Source of the DNA: Sutcliffiella horikoshii
GTDB taxonomy: Bacteria; Bacillota; Bacilli; Bacillales; Bacillaceae_I
Direction of reading: 5' to 3'
Length of the DNA: 64,000 nt
Assembly (NCBI GenBank): GCA_001636495.1
Contig: KV440964.1
Coordinates: 3,116,666 to 3,180,665 of the forward strand
The position numbers and the translations under genes are program-made. The notes under the pieces are model-generated. The model saw only the letters and a program-made list of their open reading frames with translations. It was not told the origin of the DNA and ran no database searches. Each line of letters starts with the position of its first letter. Positions within the stretch are counted from its first letter, which is position 1. This document shows positions 1 through 7,785 of this stretch, piece by piece.

Positions 1-836
1 AAAAATGCTACAAGTGCACCCTCTGTTATTTGTCCTTCAATTACTAAATAACCTCCAAAAGCAAGAAGTCCTACCACACAGGCATTCCCAATGAACTCCA
101 TTAACGGAAAGAACTTAGCCCAAACATTTGAAGTGGAAATATATTTATCCTTGTAGTCCACATTAGAATCATTGAATTTATTGATTTGGTAACCTTCACG
201 AGATAAAGATTTTACCGTGTTGATTCCGCTGATATTCTCTTGTACATTCGTATTCAATTTACCGAAAGACTTACGAATTCCACGGAATGCAGGGTGAACC
301 CTTTTATCAAAGCGATATGTGACAAATGCCAGAAATGGCATAGCCAACAATGTGACAAAGGTTAATGCCACTGAATAATAGAACATTAAACCTAAACTGA
401 TGGTAACGAGTAGAACAAACCTAATCAGTTCGGCAAATCCGAATGATAGGAAAAATCGAAACCCTTCAACATCTGCCGTCAACCTTGACATCAAATCCCC
501 TGTTTTCGCATTGTCATAATAGCGAAACGGAAGAAATTGAAGTTTTTCATACAATTCGTTTCGAAGGCGATAAACAGAACGAATTCCGAAGAGGTCACCC
601 AAGAATTGATTGAAATAAGTGAATAACCCCTTTAGTGCCATGATTCCAATGAAGCCAAGTGCAATATATGGTACATATTGGAATTGTTGTTTTTCAATTA
701 CTTCATCAATCGTCACCTGCAAAATGACTGGATAGATGACAGTAATCATTGTTACCAATAGCAAAAAGATCAATGATATATAGAAATTTCTGCGATATGG
801 CCAGTAAAACTCTTTCAGCTTCTTAAAAGTCTCCAC
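1..836 (-). CDS. ABC exporter, N-terminal membrane domain (partial)
   Basis: The frame runs off the left edge of the window, so only the first 278 codons are present. Translation gives a type IV ABC exporter membrane domain: several hydrophobic helices and the coupling-loop stretch YDNAKTGDLMSRLTADVE, typical of MsbA/Sav1866-like half transporters. The ATP-binding domain would lie outside the window. The start is GTG at 836, because AAGGAGG sits 7 nt upstream and the ATG at 839 is out of frame and stops after seven codons. B. subtilis carries the yknU/yknV exporter pair a short distance past ykuV, so this may be one of those. The substrate is unknown. Confidence 0.85.
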   Translation of the reverse strand, partial: METFKKLKEFYWPYRRNFYISLIFLLLVTMITVIYPVILQVTIDEVIEKQQFQYVPYIALGFIGIMALKGLFTYFNQFLGDLFGIRSVYRLRNELYEKLQFLPFRYYDNAKTGDLMSRLTADVEGFRFFLSFGFAELIRFVLLVTISLGLMFYYSVALTFVTLLAMPFLAFVTYRFDKRVHPAFRGIRKSFGKLNTNVQENISGINTVKSLSREGYQINKFNDSNVDYKDKYISTSNVWAKFFPLMEFIGNACVVGLLAFGGYLVIEGQITEGALVAF

Positions 837-1083
837 ATGTATTCCCTCCTTTTGTTTACTCATGCTGGAAAATATAAGATAGTATCTAATATATCGAGTT
901 TCGAAATATTTATCCAGTCTTTTTTGGAAAAATTTAAATTATTTATAATATTATTTTATTTGGTCTTGCTGGTCATTGTAAGTGACACGAAGACGGAAGT
1001 TTACTACATCTTTAGACGGAGAAAACGAACAACCTTAGAGGATATGATAGAAGAGATACGGATAGACCTACTTGTTTTACCTC

Positions 1084-1117
1084 AAAAAAGAGGATTACCC
1101 AAGAAAGGCAATCCTCT
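1084..1117 (-). terminator. Rho-independent terminator after ykuV
   Basis: AGAGGATT/AATCCTCT arms surround a short loop, followed on the minus strand by TTTTTT. It lies 17 nt beyond the ykuV stop codon. Confidence 0.8.
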
Positions 1118-1133
1118 GAACTAATCTTAAACC

Positions 1134-1583
1134 TTATTTCTCCATTTCACCCAAAACTCGATTTACACGCTTCTCAAGCATCTTCATTCCACTTCCGCCA
1201 GCCTGGAAGTGACGAAGATTACCCTCTGCGTCAAAAACATAATAGGCAGGTACATATTGATTTTCAAATGCATCTGTCAGTTTATGTTCACTATCCACAA
1301 AGATAGGCTGCGAGATATCATGCTCACTCGCCGTCTTTTTGATGGAATCAAGATTCAAGTCGTCTTCTGAGCGTGGCATGTGAACAGCAATCACATTCAA
1401 CTTGTCTTTGTAATTATCACGGAACTCATTCACTTGCGGCATCGCTTCTTTACATAGGTGGCAACTGACTGACCAGAAATGAATGAGCGTCGGCTTCTCG
1501 CCAATCAAGTCCTCTTTACTTACCTGTCCGTTTAACCATTCTGTCGCGCCTGTCAATTCAGGCATGGGGGAGCGTAATTTCAT
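1134..1583 (-). CDS. ykuV: Thiol-disulfide oxidoreductase YkuV
   Basis: A 149-residue thioredoxin-fold protein of the TlpA/ResA-like group, near-identical in plan to B. subtilis YkuV. The redox motif is WSVSCHLCKEAMP with cysteines at residues 41 and 44. The cis-proline loop reads YVPAYYVF. No signal peptide is visible, so it is cytoplasmic. It probably reduces or oxidises protein disulfides and may supply electrons to the adjacent peroxiredoxin YkuU. The two genes are co-directional with 85 nt between them, and a terminator follows YkuV. Confidence 0.95.
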   Translation of the reverse strand: MKLRSPMPELTGATEWLNGQVSKEDLIGEKPTLIHFWSVSCHLCKEAMPQVNEFRDNYKDKLNVIAVHMPRSEDDLNLDSIKKTASEHDISQPIFVDSEHKLTDAFENQYVPAYYVFDAEGNLRHFQAGGSGMKMLEKRVNRVLGEMEK

Positions 1584-1668
1584 CCATTAAAACCTCCTAC
1601 AATTTATGTATGTAGTGCAAAGAAAAGGCCTAACGAAAACGTTAGACCTTATTCTTGGTTGCATCAAA

Positions 1669-2211
1669 TTATAATGTAGCTTGTCCAGGCTTCCAGTTAG
1701 CTGGGCAAAGTCCACCAGTTTGCAATGCTTGAAGCACACGAAGTGTTTCTTCTACATCACGGCCGATGTTGTTGTGGAATACTGTTTGGTATTGTAGTTC
1801 GCCTTCTGGGCTGATGATGTATAAGCCACGTAGCGCGATACCTTCGTCTTCGATAAGTACGCCGTAGTCGCGAGAAACAACGTGGTTAGTGTCAGCAGCT
1901 AAAGGATATCTTAACTCGCCAAGACCATTGTCTTTGCGGTCTGTATTAATCCATGCTAAGTGAGTGTGGATAGTATCAGTAGATACTCCAATGATTTCTG
2001 CATCTAAGTCTTCGAACTCATCATAACGATCAGACATTGCAGTGATTTCAGTCGGGCAAACGAAAGTGAAATCCATTGGGTAGAAGAAAAGAACTGTCCA
2101 CTTATCGTTTTTCATATTTTCTTCTAAGCTTACTTTTCCAAATTCTTTGTTTGGTAAAACAGCGTCCATTTCAAAACGTGGAGCTTGTTTACCTACCATG
2201 CGTTCTGCCAT
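1669..2211 (-). CDS. ykuU: 2-Cys peroxiredoxin YkuU
   Basis: A 180-residue AhpC/Prx1-type peroxiredoxin. The peroxidatic cysteine is C52 in the FTFVCPTE motif and the resolving cysteine is C169 in GGLCPANWKPGQ, so this is a typical two-cysteine enzyme that reduces hydroperoxides in the cytoplasm. Full family length. It lies upstream of the thioredoxin-like YkuV, a plausible electron donor. A sigma-A promoter lies about 80 nt upstream, and the leader contains a 31-nt inverted repeat described separately. Confidence 0.95.
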   Translation of the reverse strand: MAERMVGKQAPRFEMDAVLPNKEFGKVSLEENMKNDKWTVLFFYPMDFTFVCPTEITAMSDRYDEFEDLDAEIIGVSTDTIHTHLAWINTDRKDNGLGELRYPLAADTNHVVSRDYGVLIEDEGIALRGLYIISPEGELQYQTVFHNNIGRDVEETLRVLQALQTGGLCPANWKPGQATL

Positions 2212-2238
2212 TTGTAAATCCCTCCAAGTTGTAATTTC

Positions 2239-2269
2239 AAATGAGAATGTAAGTTACAAATTCTCATTT
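2239..2269. repeat. Inverted repeat in the ykuU leader
   Basis: Perfect 10-bp arms AAATGAGAAT / ATTCTCATTT are separated by 11 nt that hold a smaller palindrome, GTAAGTTAC. It lies between the predicted ykuU transcription start and its ribosome binding site, so it could be an operator or a 5' mRNA hairpin. The TGAGAAT half-sites resemble Fur/PerR-family half-sites, but the spacing is not that of a Fur or PerR box. Confidence 0.6.
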
Positions 2270-2291
2270 AGTTATTTAGTCAACATCAACT

Positions 2292-2320
2292 ATTATAAAT
2301 CATACTTTATTTTTAGTCAA
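2292..2320 (-). promoter_or_regulatory. Sigma-A promoter of ykuU
   Basis: On the minus strand, TTGACT (-35) and a consensus TATAAT (-10) are separated by exactly 17 nt. Transcription would start near 2285 and read ykuU-ykuV. Confidence 0.8.
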
Positions 2321-2525
2321 TGTTAAATGATAATTAATTTAATGTAGAGCGATGGAAATAATTACGAAATTACTTGTTCCATTTTCACCTTGTTGGTATT
2401 CCCTTTCTCCATATGATTTAACCCGTCCAGATAAATGGGAATTTTTTCTCCAGTTTCTATAGTAACATTCTTTTCATTGGGAATAAAACAATAAGCATCA
2501 TGTAATATGCGGACCGTTGAATTAT

Positions 2526-2554
2526 TTGGTTTTCTTTTGTCAATCCTTTATAAT
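2526..2554 (+). promoter_or_regulatory. Sigma-A promoter of ykuT
   Basis: TTGGTT, 17 nt, then TATAAT, about 45 nt before the ATG at 2600. The promoter lies inside a longer possible reading frame for ykuT (from 2507), which argues for the shorter start. Confidence 0.65.
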
Positions 2555-2599
2555 GCCATATTAGGACTACATATACAGATTAGAAGGGAGTTCGTTTTA

Positions 2600-3439
2600 A
2601 TGGTATTGGATATAACAAATATTGATCTTTATACAATTCTAACAGCGATAGGAATTATCTTTCTAAAGTTCCTTGTCATTATCATTGTATATGCGATTGT
2701 AAAGTCGCTAGGGACCAAAATCATTTCACGCCTCTTTGAGAGAGCGACAAAAAGACAAGGGTTAACACTAGGCCGAGCAAAAACATTGGAAAAGTTGACT
2801 ATTAATATCTTTACATATTCCTTGATTTTCTTCTTGGTCATCATGGTGCTGGAAAATGTTTTTGACGTTCGTACTACAGCGATATTGGCTGGTGCTGGAA
2901 TTGTCGGCCTTGCCATCGGTTTCGGTGCACAAGGAATTGTGAGCGATGTCGTAACCGGGTTCTTTCTATTATTAGAAAAGCAGGTCGATGTGGATGATTA
3001 TGTCACAACTGCAGGTTTTTCAGGAATTGTAGAGGAAGTTGGCTTACGTACGACAAAAATCCGAGATTTTGATGGGTCCCTACATTATGTTCCAAATCGC
3101 GAAATTTCCAATCTGACTAACCATTCCAGAGGAAATATGCGCGCGCTTATTGATATTGGGATTTCTTATGATGATAATATTGATTTTGCTATTCAAGTCA
3201 TGCAAAACGTTTGCGACCAGGTTGCAGCGGAAGATGAAACAATCATTGAAGGTCCTAATGTAGTAGGTGTTCAAGGTCTTGGTGATTCGGATGTAGTTAT
3301 CCGCATCATAGGCAAAACGGAAAACATGCAACAATGGGCAGTGGAGCGTAAGTTGCGCAAAGCACTTAAAGAGGCACTTGATGCAAATGGAATCGATATC
3401 CCATTTCCACATCAGGTCTATATTGAGAAGAAAGATTAA
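2600..3439 (+). CDS. ykuT: MscS-family mechanosensitive channel YkuT
   Basis: A 279-residue small-conductance mechanosensitive channel. Two or three N-terminal membrane helices lead into the glycine/alanine-rich pore helix TAILAGAGIVGLAIGFGAQG. The beta domain carries the family motif VPNREISNLTN, followed by an alpha/beta C-terminal domain. It would release solutes on hypo-osmotic shock. The ATG at 2600 is chosen because GGGAG precedes it, the protein length then fits B. subtilis YkuT (267 residues), and the promoter falls upstream. A strong terminator follows. Confidence 0.93.
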   Translation: MVLDITNIDLYTILTAIGIIFLKFLVIIIVYAIVKSLGTKIISRLFERATKRQGLTLGRAKTLEKLTINIFTYSLIFFLVIMVLENVFDVRTTAILAGAGIVGLAIGFGAQGIVSDVVTGFFLLLEKQVDVDDYVTTAGFSGIVEEVGLRTTKIRDFDGSLHYVPNREISNLTNHSRGNMRALIDIGISYDDNIDFAIQVMQNVCDQVAAEDETIIEGPNVVGVQGLGDSDVVIRIIGKTENMQQWAVERKLRKALKEALDANGIDIPFPHQVYIEKKD

Positions 3440-3448
3440 ATTGTTTTT

Positions 3449-3480
3449 AAAAGTCCAGAGTAAACGCTCTGGACTTTTTT
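3449..3480 (+). terminator. Terminator of ykuT
   Basis: A 12-bp stem, AAAAGTCCAGAG / CTCTGGACTTTT, with a short loop and a T run. Confidence 0.9.
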
Positions 3481-3487
3481 GTTTGCA

Positions 3488-3512
3488 ACAAAAAAGAGCC
3501 ATCTCGGCTCTT
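3488..3512 (-). terminator. Terminator of ykuS
   Basis: AAGAGCC / GGCTCTT stem followed on the minus strand by a run of T, directly next to the ykuS stop codon and back to back with the ykuT terminator. Confidence 0.8.
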
Positions 3513-3514
3513 CT

Positions 3515-3760
3515 TTAATGGTTGATTCTGCTTTCCACCTGTTGACAAATCTGATCAGCTGTCATCCCACTGGCTTCAATCACAGAACCAGCCGTGACAC
3601 TATTGGAGATACCCATTACATTATTGTCTATTCCCGTAACCACACAGCAATCGCAGCCCTTGGCATCGTTTTCGTTCGTCAATTGAACAACATCGTAGCC
3701 TTTTTGCTGTAAAGCTTCTTGAACATCTGTCAAGGATTGTTCTACACCGATTTTTGGCAT
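3515..3760 (-). CDS. ykuS: YkuS, UPF0180 small protein
   Basis: An 81-residue protein that matches B. subtilis YkuS of the UPF0180 family. Conserved features are the N-terminal [12 protein letters not shown], the cysteine pair in [11 protein letters not shown] and the C-terminal [14 protein letters not shown]. The cysteine pair could bind metal or be redox-active, but no function is established. GAGGAGG lies 10 nt before the ATG. It follows dapL in the same direction and ends at its own terminator. Confidence 0.93.
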   Translation of the reverse strand: MPKIGVEQSLTDVQEALQQKGYDVVQLTNENDAKGCDCCVVTGIDNNVMGISNSVTAGSVIEASGMTADQICQQVESRINH

Positions 3761-3831
3761 ATGTAATCCACCTCCTCTTCTTTAATGTGGCTTAAATTCG
3801 CCAAATTATACGGAGGAGAAGATGGATTCTT

Positions 3832-4962
3832 TTAGTTGGCTTTAAAATTAATATAGGAAATAATGGTACTGATGGCCACTCCAATAGCATCTTCGTTGGG
3901 ATTCAACTTCGAATGATGAAGTCCATAAGGTGACTCTGCTCCAAGCCAGAACATAAATCCGGGAATGTTTTGGATCATATACCCGTAATCTTCGCCAGTC
4001 ATGGCCTCTTTGCACTCCACAACGTTTACATTCGTATTTTCCCCGACGTACTGCATGAACTCCTCCGTAAGCGAAGGATCATTATCTACTTGATGGTACA
4101 TGCTGCCGTAATCGATGGATGTTTGACAGTTATAACCCACCTCTACCCCATGGACAAGTGCTTCGATTCGCTCTTTAACTTTTTTCATACTTTCTACAGA
4201 AAGCGTGCGGATCGTTCCTTCCAACCGTGCACGTTCCGCTATGATATTTTGAACGGTCCCACCAGTTATTTTCCCAACGGTAATCACCGCACTGTCAAGC
4301 GGATCCACATTACGGGCGATTACCGTTTGCAATTGCGTTACAAGGGAGCATGCGGCAACCACCATATCATTCGTCTGGTGCGGATAGGCAGCATGACCGC
4401 CACGACCTTTTAGATCAATGAACAGTTCGGATGTATTGGCAAAAAGAAGACCCGCCTTAGTGGCAATCGTACCAACTGGATATTCAGGTGCAATATGGAG
4501 AGCCACAATCATATCTGGCTTCCATGCTTTAAAGATATCCGATTGAATCATCGGCAAAGCCCCGCCTGGTCCCTCTTCCGCCGGTTGAAACATGAACAAT
4601 AGGTTATCTTTTGGTGGATGTTGAGAAAAATGCGTCAGTATCCCCAATGCGATACTCATATGCATATCATGTCCACACGCATGCATCATTCCCTCATGCA
4701 GAGAATGAAAGGACAAATCTGTTTCCTCCGTTATAGGCAACCCATCTATATCCGCTCTGTAACCAATGGTTTTGGACGGACTGGTCCCCTGAACTTTTAC
4801 AAAAATTCCAGTTTCCCATGTTCTAACTTGTATATGGTCCTGAGGAAGGTTCTGTATATAATGCAGCAAATACCCTTGTGTTTTTGTTTCTTGAAATCCC
4901 TTTTCTGGAATTTGATGAAGATCTCTTCTTATTTGAATAAAGGGATTAAGCAAATTTGACAC
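3832..4962 (-). CDS. dapL: N-acetyldiaminopimelate deacetylase
   Basis: A 376-residue M20-family amidohydrolase, orthologue of B. subtilis YkuR. It removes the acetyl group from N-acetyl-LL-diaminopimelate in the acetylase branch of lysine and meso-diaminopimelate synthesis. Visible metal-site segments are [13 protein letters not shown] near residue 95, EEGPGGA near 129 and the distal HHSKLNP near 350. It starts with GTG at 4962, with AGGAAG just upstream. It lies 70 nt after dapH, which encodes the preceding acetyltransferase step, with a hairpin in the gap. Confidence 0.94.
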   Translation of the reverse strand: MSNLLNPFIQIRRDLHQIPEKGFQETKTQGYLLHYIQNLPQDHIQVRTWETGIFVKVQGTSPSKTIGYRADIDGLPITEETDLSFHSLHEGMMHACGHDMHMSIALGILTHFSQHPPKDNLLFMFQPAEEGPGGALPMIQSDIFKAWKPDMIVALHIAPEYPVGTIATKAGLLFANTSELFIDLKGRGGHAAYPHQTNDMVVAACSLVTQLQTVIARNVDPLDSAVITVGKITGGTVQNIIAERARLEGTIRTLSVESMKKVKERIEALVHGVEVGYNCQTSIDYGSMYHQVDNDPSLTEEFMQYVGENTNVNVVECKEAMTGEDYGYMIQNIPGFMFWLGAESPYGLHHSKLNPNEDAIGVAISTIISYINFKAN

Positions 4963-4984
4963 GATACTTCCTCTCTTTCTTTAA

Positions 4985-5021
4985 GAAAAAGACGTGGAGT
5001 AAAGCACCCACGCCTTTTTCT
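4985..5021. terminator. Hairpin between dapH and dapL
   Basis: GACGTGG / CCACGCC arms flanked by A5 and T5 form a terminator-like stem in either orientation. It lies between two genes of one pathway, so it probably gives partial termination or processing and lowers dapL relative to dapH. Confidence 0.7.
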
Positions 5022-5032
5022 TTTCATCTTTA

Positions 5033-5743
5033 TTATAATTGACGAAGTTCTTGTTTGATTTCAGTTTTGGATTTAGTCTTTTCATCTATATCTTTAATCT
5101 TCCTAGCAGGTGTTCCAGCTACCACAGTGTATGGTGCTACATCATCAATAACGATGGCTCCTGCCGCAACAACAGCGCCTTTTCCAACAGTTACACCTTC
5201 AAGCACGACCGCATTTGCACCAATTACCACGTCGTCTTCAATAACAACCGGCTTTGCAGAAGGCGGCTCGATAACTCCAGCAAGTACAGTTCCGGCTCCT
5301 ATGTGACAGTTCTTTCCGACTGTAGCGCGTCCACCAAGTACTACGTTCATGTCAATCATTGTTCCTTCTCCAACTACGGAACCGATATTGATGGAAGCAC
5401 CCATCATGATGACAGCATTATCTCCTATTTCCACTTGATCACGGATGATAGCGCCAGGCTCAATACGAGCTTTTACGCCTTTCATATCAAGAAGTGGAAT
5501 CGCAGAGTTACGACGATCGTTTTCCACTACGTAATCTTCAATTTTCGCTTCGTTTTCTTTCAGTGCCGCTTCAATTTCAGCCCACTCACCGAATACCACT
5601 CCGCTATTGCCATTTAAGAACGTTTTAGAAGAAGCACCAAAGTTGATTCCTTCTACATCACCTTTCACATAAACCTTTACAGGTGTAGATTTTGTACTGT
5701 TTTGAATAAAAGAGATAATCTCGTTTGCATCCATCATTTTCAT
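5033..5743 (-). CDS. dapH: Tetrahydrodipicolinate N-acetyltransferase
   Basis: A 236-residue left-handed beta-helix (hexapeptide repeat) transferase, orthologue of YkuQ/DapH. It acetylates tetrahydrodipicolinate with acetyl-CoA, committing it to diaminopimelate for lysine and peptidoglycan. Hexapeptide repeats run from about residue 90 to 205 ([20 protein letters not shown] onward), and the N-terminal [12 protein letters not shown] is characteristic. AGGAGG lies 9 nt before the ATG, and a sigma-A promoter lies just upstream. Confidence 0.96.
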   Translation of the reverse strand: MKMMDANEIISFIQNSTKSTPVKVYVKGDVEGINFGASSKTFLNGNSGVVFGEWAEIEAALKENEAKIEDYVVENDRRNSAIPLLDMKGVKARIEPGAIIRDQVEIGDNAVIMMGASINIGSVVGEGTMIDMNVVLGGRATVGKNCHIGAGTVLAGVIEPPSAKPVVIEDDVVIGANAVVLEGVTVGKGAVVAAGAIVIDDVAPYTVVAGTPARKIKDIDEKTKSKTEIKQELRQL

Positions 5744-5782
5744 TATGTAATTCCTCCTAAAACAATAAGTCTTTATCCCTTT

Positions 5783-5811
5783 ACTCTATCAAACAAAGAA
5801 AAGTGTGACAA
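5783..5811 (-). promoter_or_regulatory. Sigma-A promoter of dapH
   Basis: On the minus strand TTGTCA and TAGAGT are separated by 17 nt, about 40 nt before the dapH start codon. Confidence 0.6.
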
Positions 5812-5840
5812 GTAAAAAAATTTCTCACTTGTTTCCATAG

Positions 5841-5872
5841 AAAAAGAGAGACTGCTTAAGCCTCTCTTTTTT
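5841..5872 (-). terminator. Terminator of the DUF368 gene
   Basis: AAAGAGAG...CTCTCTTT stem with flanking A and T runs. The stem overlaps the last codons and the stop codon of the DUF368 gene. Confidence 0.75.
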
Positions 5873-6689
5873 GTACCATTCTATCATTCGTCCTTGCAAT
5901 AAATTGGACAATGATGACTCCCGCTATAAAAGTTAGTACGCAAACCACATTTACGAGCATACTCGACGAAAACCCCTCGTACACCACTGCAGTGGATCCC
6001 ATCACAAGCCCGATAATCGCAGCAAAGGTCATTTTAGGATAATGGTGAAGTACATACTTTATCACTTTACTTGAAATGATAAATCCGATGGCAACACCGG
6101 CTCCAATAACAAGGATGATGGGTAAATTCAACCCCTTCAATGCGGCAATGGCTGTAGTGTAATATCCTAAGATTAGCAGTACAAGCGATCCGCTTATCCC
6201 TGGTAACAACATGCTCATACTTGCCAACCATCCAGCAAGAAACAGACTGATGGCTGAACTAAGTGTTAACGTCTCAATAACCGGCCTTGTTGACTCTTGC
6301 AAAAATGCCATGGATGCCACTAAAACCAGGGGAATAATCATTGCAATATAGTGACGCGAGGTAAATGTTTCTTTCATATTGGACTGTTTAGCCAATAAAG
6401 GCAACACCCCAATAATCAACCCCAAAAATAAGAAATGAGTTGGCTCTGGATATGTTTTCAATAAATAATCAAGGATATGACTGAAAAGAAGCAAGGCCGT
6501 TACTACCCCAATTCCCAATGGGATCAGGAACTTCAAATGCTTGGCCCAGTCTTTGCTGAAAAAACCGCTAATTGCTTCAATCAACCGATCATAAATCCCT
6601 AGGATAAAAGCAATGGTTCCACCGCTCACACCCGGGACAACATCACAAATCCCCATTAAAATACCACGATAAATATTCTTCCATTCCAT
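5856..6689 (-). CDS. DUF368 polyprenyl-phosphate transporter-like membrane protein
   Basis: About 277 residues with eight or more hydrophobic segments. The N-terminal signature GICDVVPGVSGGTIAFILG and the internal SMLLPGISGSLVLLILG form the inverted-repeat pattern of DUF368. DUF368 members called PopT have been reported as undecaprenyl-phosphate flippases that recycle the cell-wall lipid carrier, so that role is likely but inferred from family membership. The ATG at 6689 is chosen because AAGGTGG lies 11 nt before it; the upstream GTG at 6704 has no room for a binding site. In B. subtilis this position holds ykuN-ykuO-ykuP. Confidence 0.88.
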   Translation of the reverse strand: MEWKNIYRGILMGICDVVPGVSGGTIAFILGIYDRLIEAISGFFSKDWAKHLKFLIPLGIGVVTALLLFSHILDYLLKTYPEPTHFLFLGLIIGVLPLLAKQSNMKETFTSRHYIAMIIPLVLVASMAFLQESTRPVIETLTLSSAISLFLAGWLASMSMLLPGISGSLVLLILGYYTTAIAALKGLNLPIILVIGAGVAIGFIISSKVIKYVLHHYPKMTFAAIIGLVMGSTAVVYEGFSSSMLVNVVCVLTFIAGVIIVQFIARTNDRMVQKREA

Positions 6690-6779
6690 ATACAATCGTT
6701 CCACCTTAATCTTCAGTCTAGTTTCTCAAGTTTATATATTACTACTACTTGGGGGGATAATCCAATGAAATCTATTTTC

Positions 6780-7664
6780 TCATTCTTGGATATTGGCTGC
6801 TTGGTATTCTGTAACGATATCAATGAACGCTTGCACTTGCTTCAGATTAAATGCTGACTCATATCCAATAAGCCAAGTATCACGATGTAATTTGGAAACT
6901 TCATCTTCTTCAAGCGGTATTTTTTTTATGTTGTCGTAATCATCTTGTAAGGTAATGGATGGCAGGATCGCATACCCGATTCCGTTTAGAGCCATCTGTT
7001 TACATGTTTCAATTTGGTCCACCACTATTGTCCGTTTGGGAGGTGACTGAAACTTCTTGTGCCACCATACCTGGATATCTTGATAGTATGTAGAATCACT
7101 TTTGAACTGAATAAATGGCCGCTCTGTATACTCAAGCTCCGAAAGCTCTTCAATTTCGGTATCCACTAAATACAAGTTATCCTTTAGAAGATGTTTCTTT
7201 ACACCCTTCCATTCAGGATTCCCTCGGATAATCCCCACATGCACCTCATCTTCATACAAACTTTTCACAATATCACTGCTCCACCCTGTAACAAGAGAAA
7301 CTTTCGCGTTGGGATATTTTTGAATGAATCTTTTAAGAACCTTTGGCAACCAATACTGACCAATGATGGTCGCCACTGCAATCTTCAGCGTCCCATACAC
7401 TTCTTTATCAAGGGATGTAATTTCCTCTCTTACTTTTGCATCCTTGGACAACACCTCTTCTGCAAACTCCACTATCTTCTCCCCGGCAGGTGTAATGAGC
7501 AACCCTTTTTGTGTTCGGATGAAAATCTTAGTATTCCAGACTTTTTCAATAGATTGCAGCCTCTGGGAAAGCGCGGGCTGTGAGACGAATAGTCGTTCTG
7601 CCGCTTTTCTCATGTTCTTTTCTTTGGCCAGGACGGCCAGGATTTGAAATTCCGATGTATTCAT
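6780..7664 (-). CDS. ccpC: LysR-type citrate-cycle regulator CcpC
   Basis: A 294-residue LysR-family regulator. The N-terminal winged helix reads MRKAAERLFVSQPALSQRLQ at about residues 18-37 and an inducer-binding domain follows. The segments TGWSSDIVKSLYEDEVHVG and DQIETCKQMALNGIGYAILP are those of B. subtilis CcpC, which senses citrate and represses citZ and citB. An ATAA-N7-TTAT dyad just upstream suggests autoregulation. The gene is divergent from a TauE/SafE-type transporter gene. Confidence 0.94.
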   Translation of the reverse strand: MNTSEFQILAVLAKEKNMRKAAERLFVSQPALSQRLQSIEKVWNTKIFIRTQKGLLITPAGEKIVEFAEEVLSKDAKVREEITSLDKEVYGTLKIAVATIIGQYWLPKVLKRFIQKYPNAKVSLVTGWSSDIVKSLYEDEVHVGIIRGNPEWKGVKKHLLKDNLYLVDTEIEELSELEYTERPFIQFKSDSTYYQDIQVWWHKKFQSPPKRTIVVDQIETCKQMALNGIGYAILPSITLQDDYDNIKKIPLEEDEVSKLHRDTWLIGYESAFNLKQVQAFIDIVTEYQAANIQE

Positions 7665-7698
7665 ACTATAACCTCGATATAAGTTTTTCTTATAGTAT
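7663..7698. promoter_or_regulatory. CcpC-type operator at the ccpC start
   Basis: The dyad ATAA-N7-TTAT (7679-7693) matches the reported CcpC binding element. It is nested in a second inverted repeat with perfect 9-bp arms, ATACTATAA (7663-7671) and TTATAGTAT (7690-7698). The site abuts the ccpC start codon in the divergent intergenic region. Confidence 0.55.
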
Positions 7699-7785
7699 AT
7701 CTTAATTTTTATGTAATTTCATTATGACTTCAACCGTCATACAATAAAGCAGAAAGGAAAAAATGGGAGAAAGAGGGCGGAAGTA

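Noticed and set aside
837-1124. A 95-codon plus-strand frame between the ABC exporter gene and ykuV
   Set aside because: It starts back to back with the exporter's GTG, has no binding site in front of it, and ends in the ykuV terminator. Only its last third looks faintly protein-like (see finding).
2325-2345. Fur box TGATAATTAATTTAA upstream of the ykuU promoter
   Set aside because: Only the left half matches the 7-1-7 Fur consensus; the right half does not.
2507-2599. Longer N-terminus for ykuT
   Set aside because: The region contains the promoter and no binding site, and the added residues are not seen in MscS proteins.
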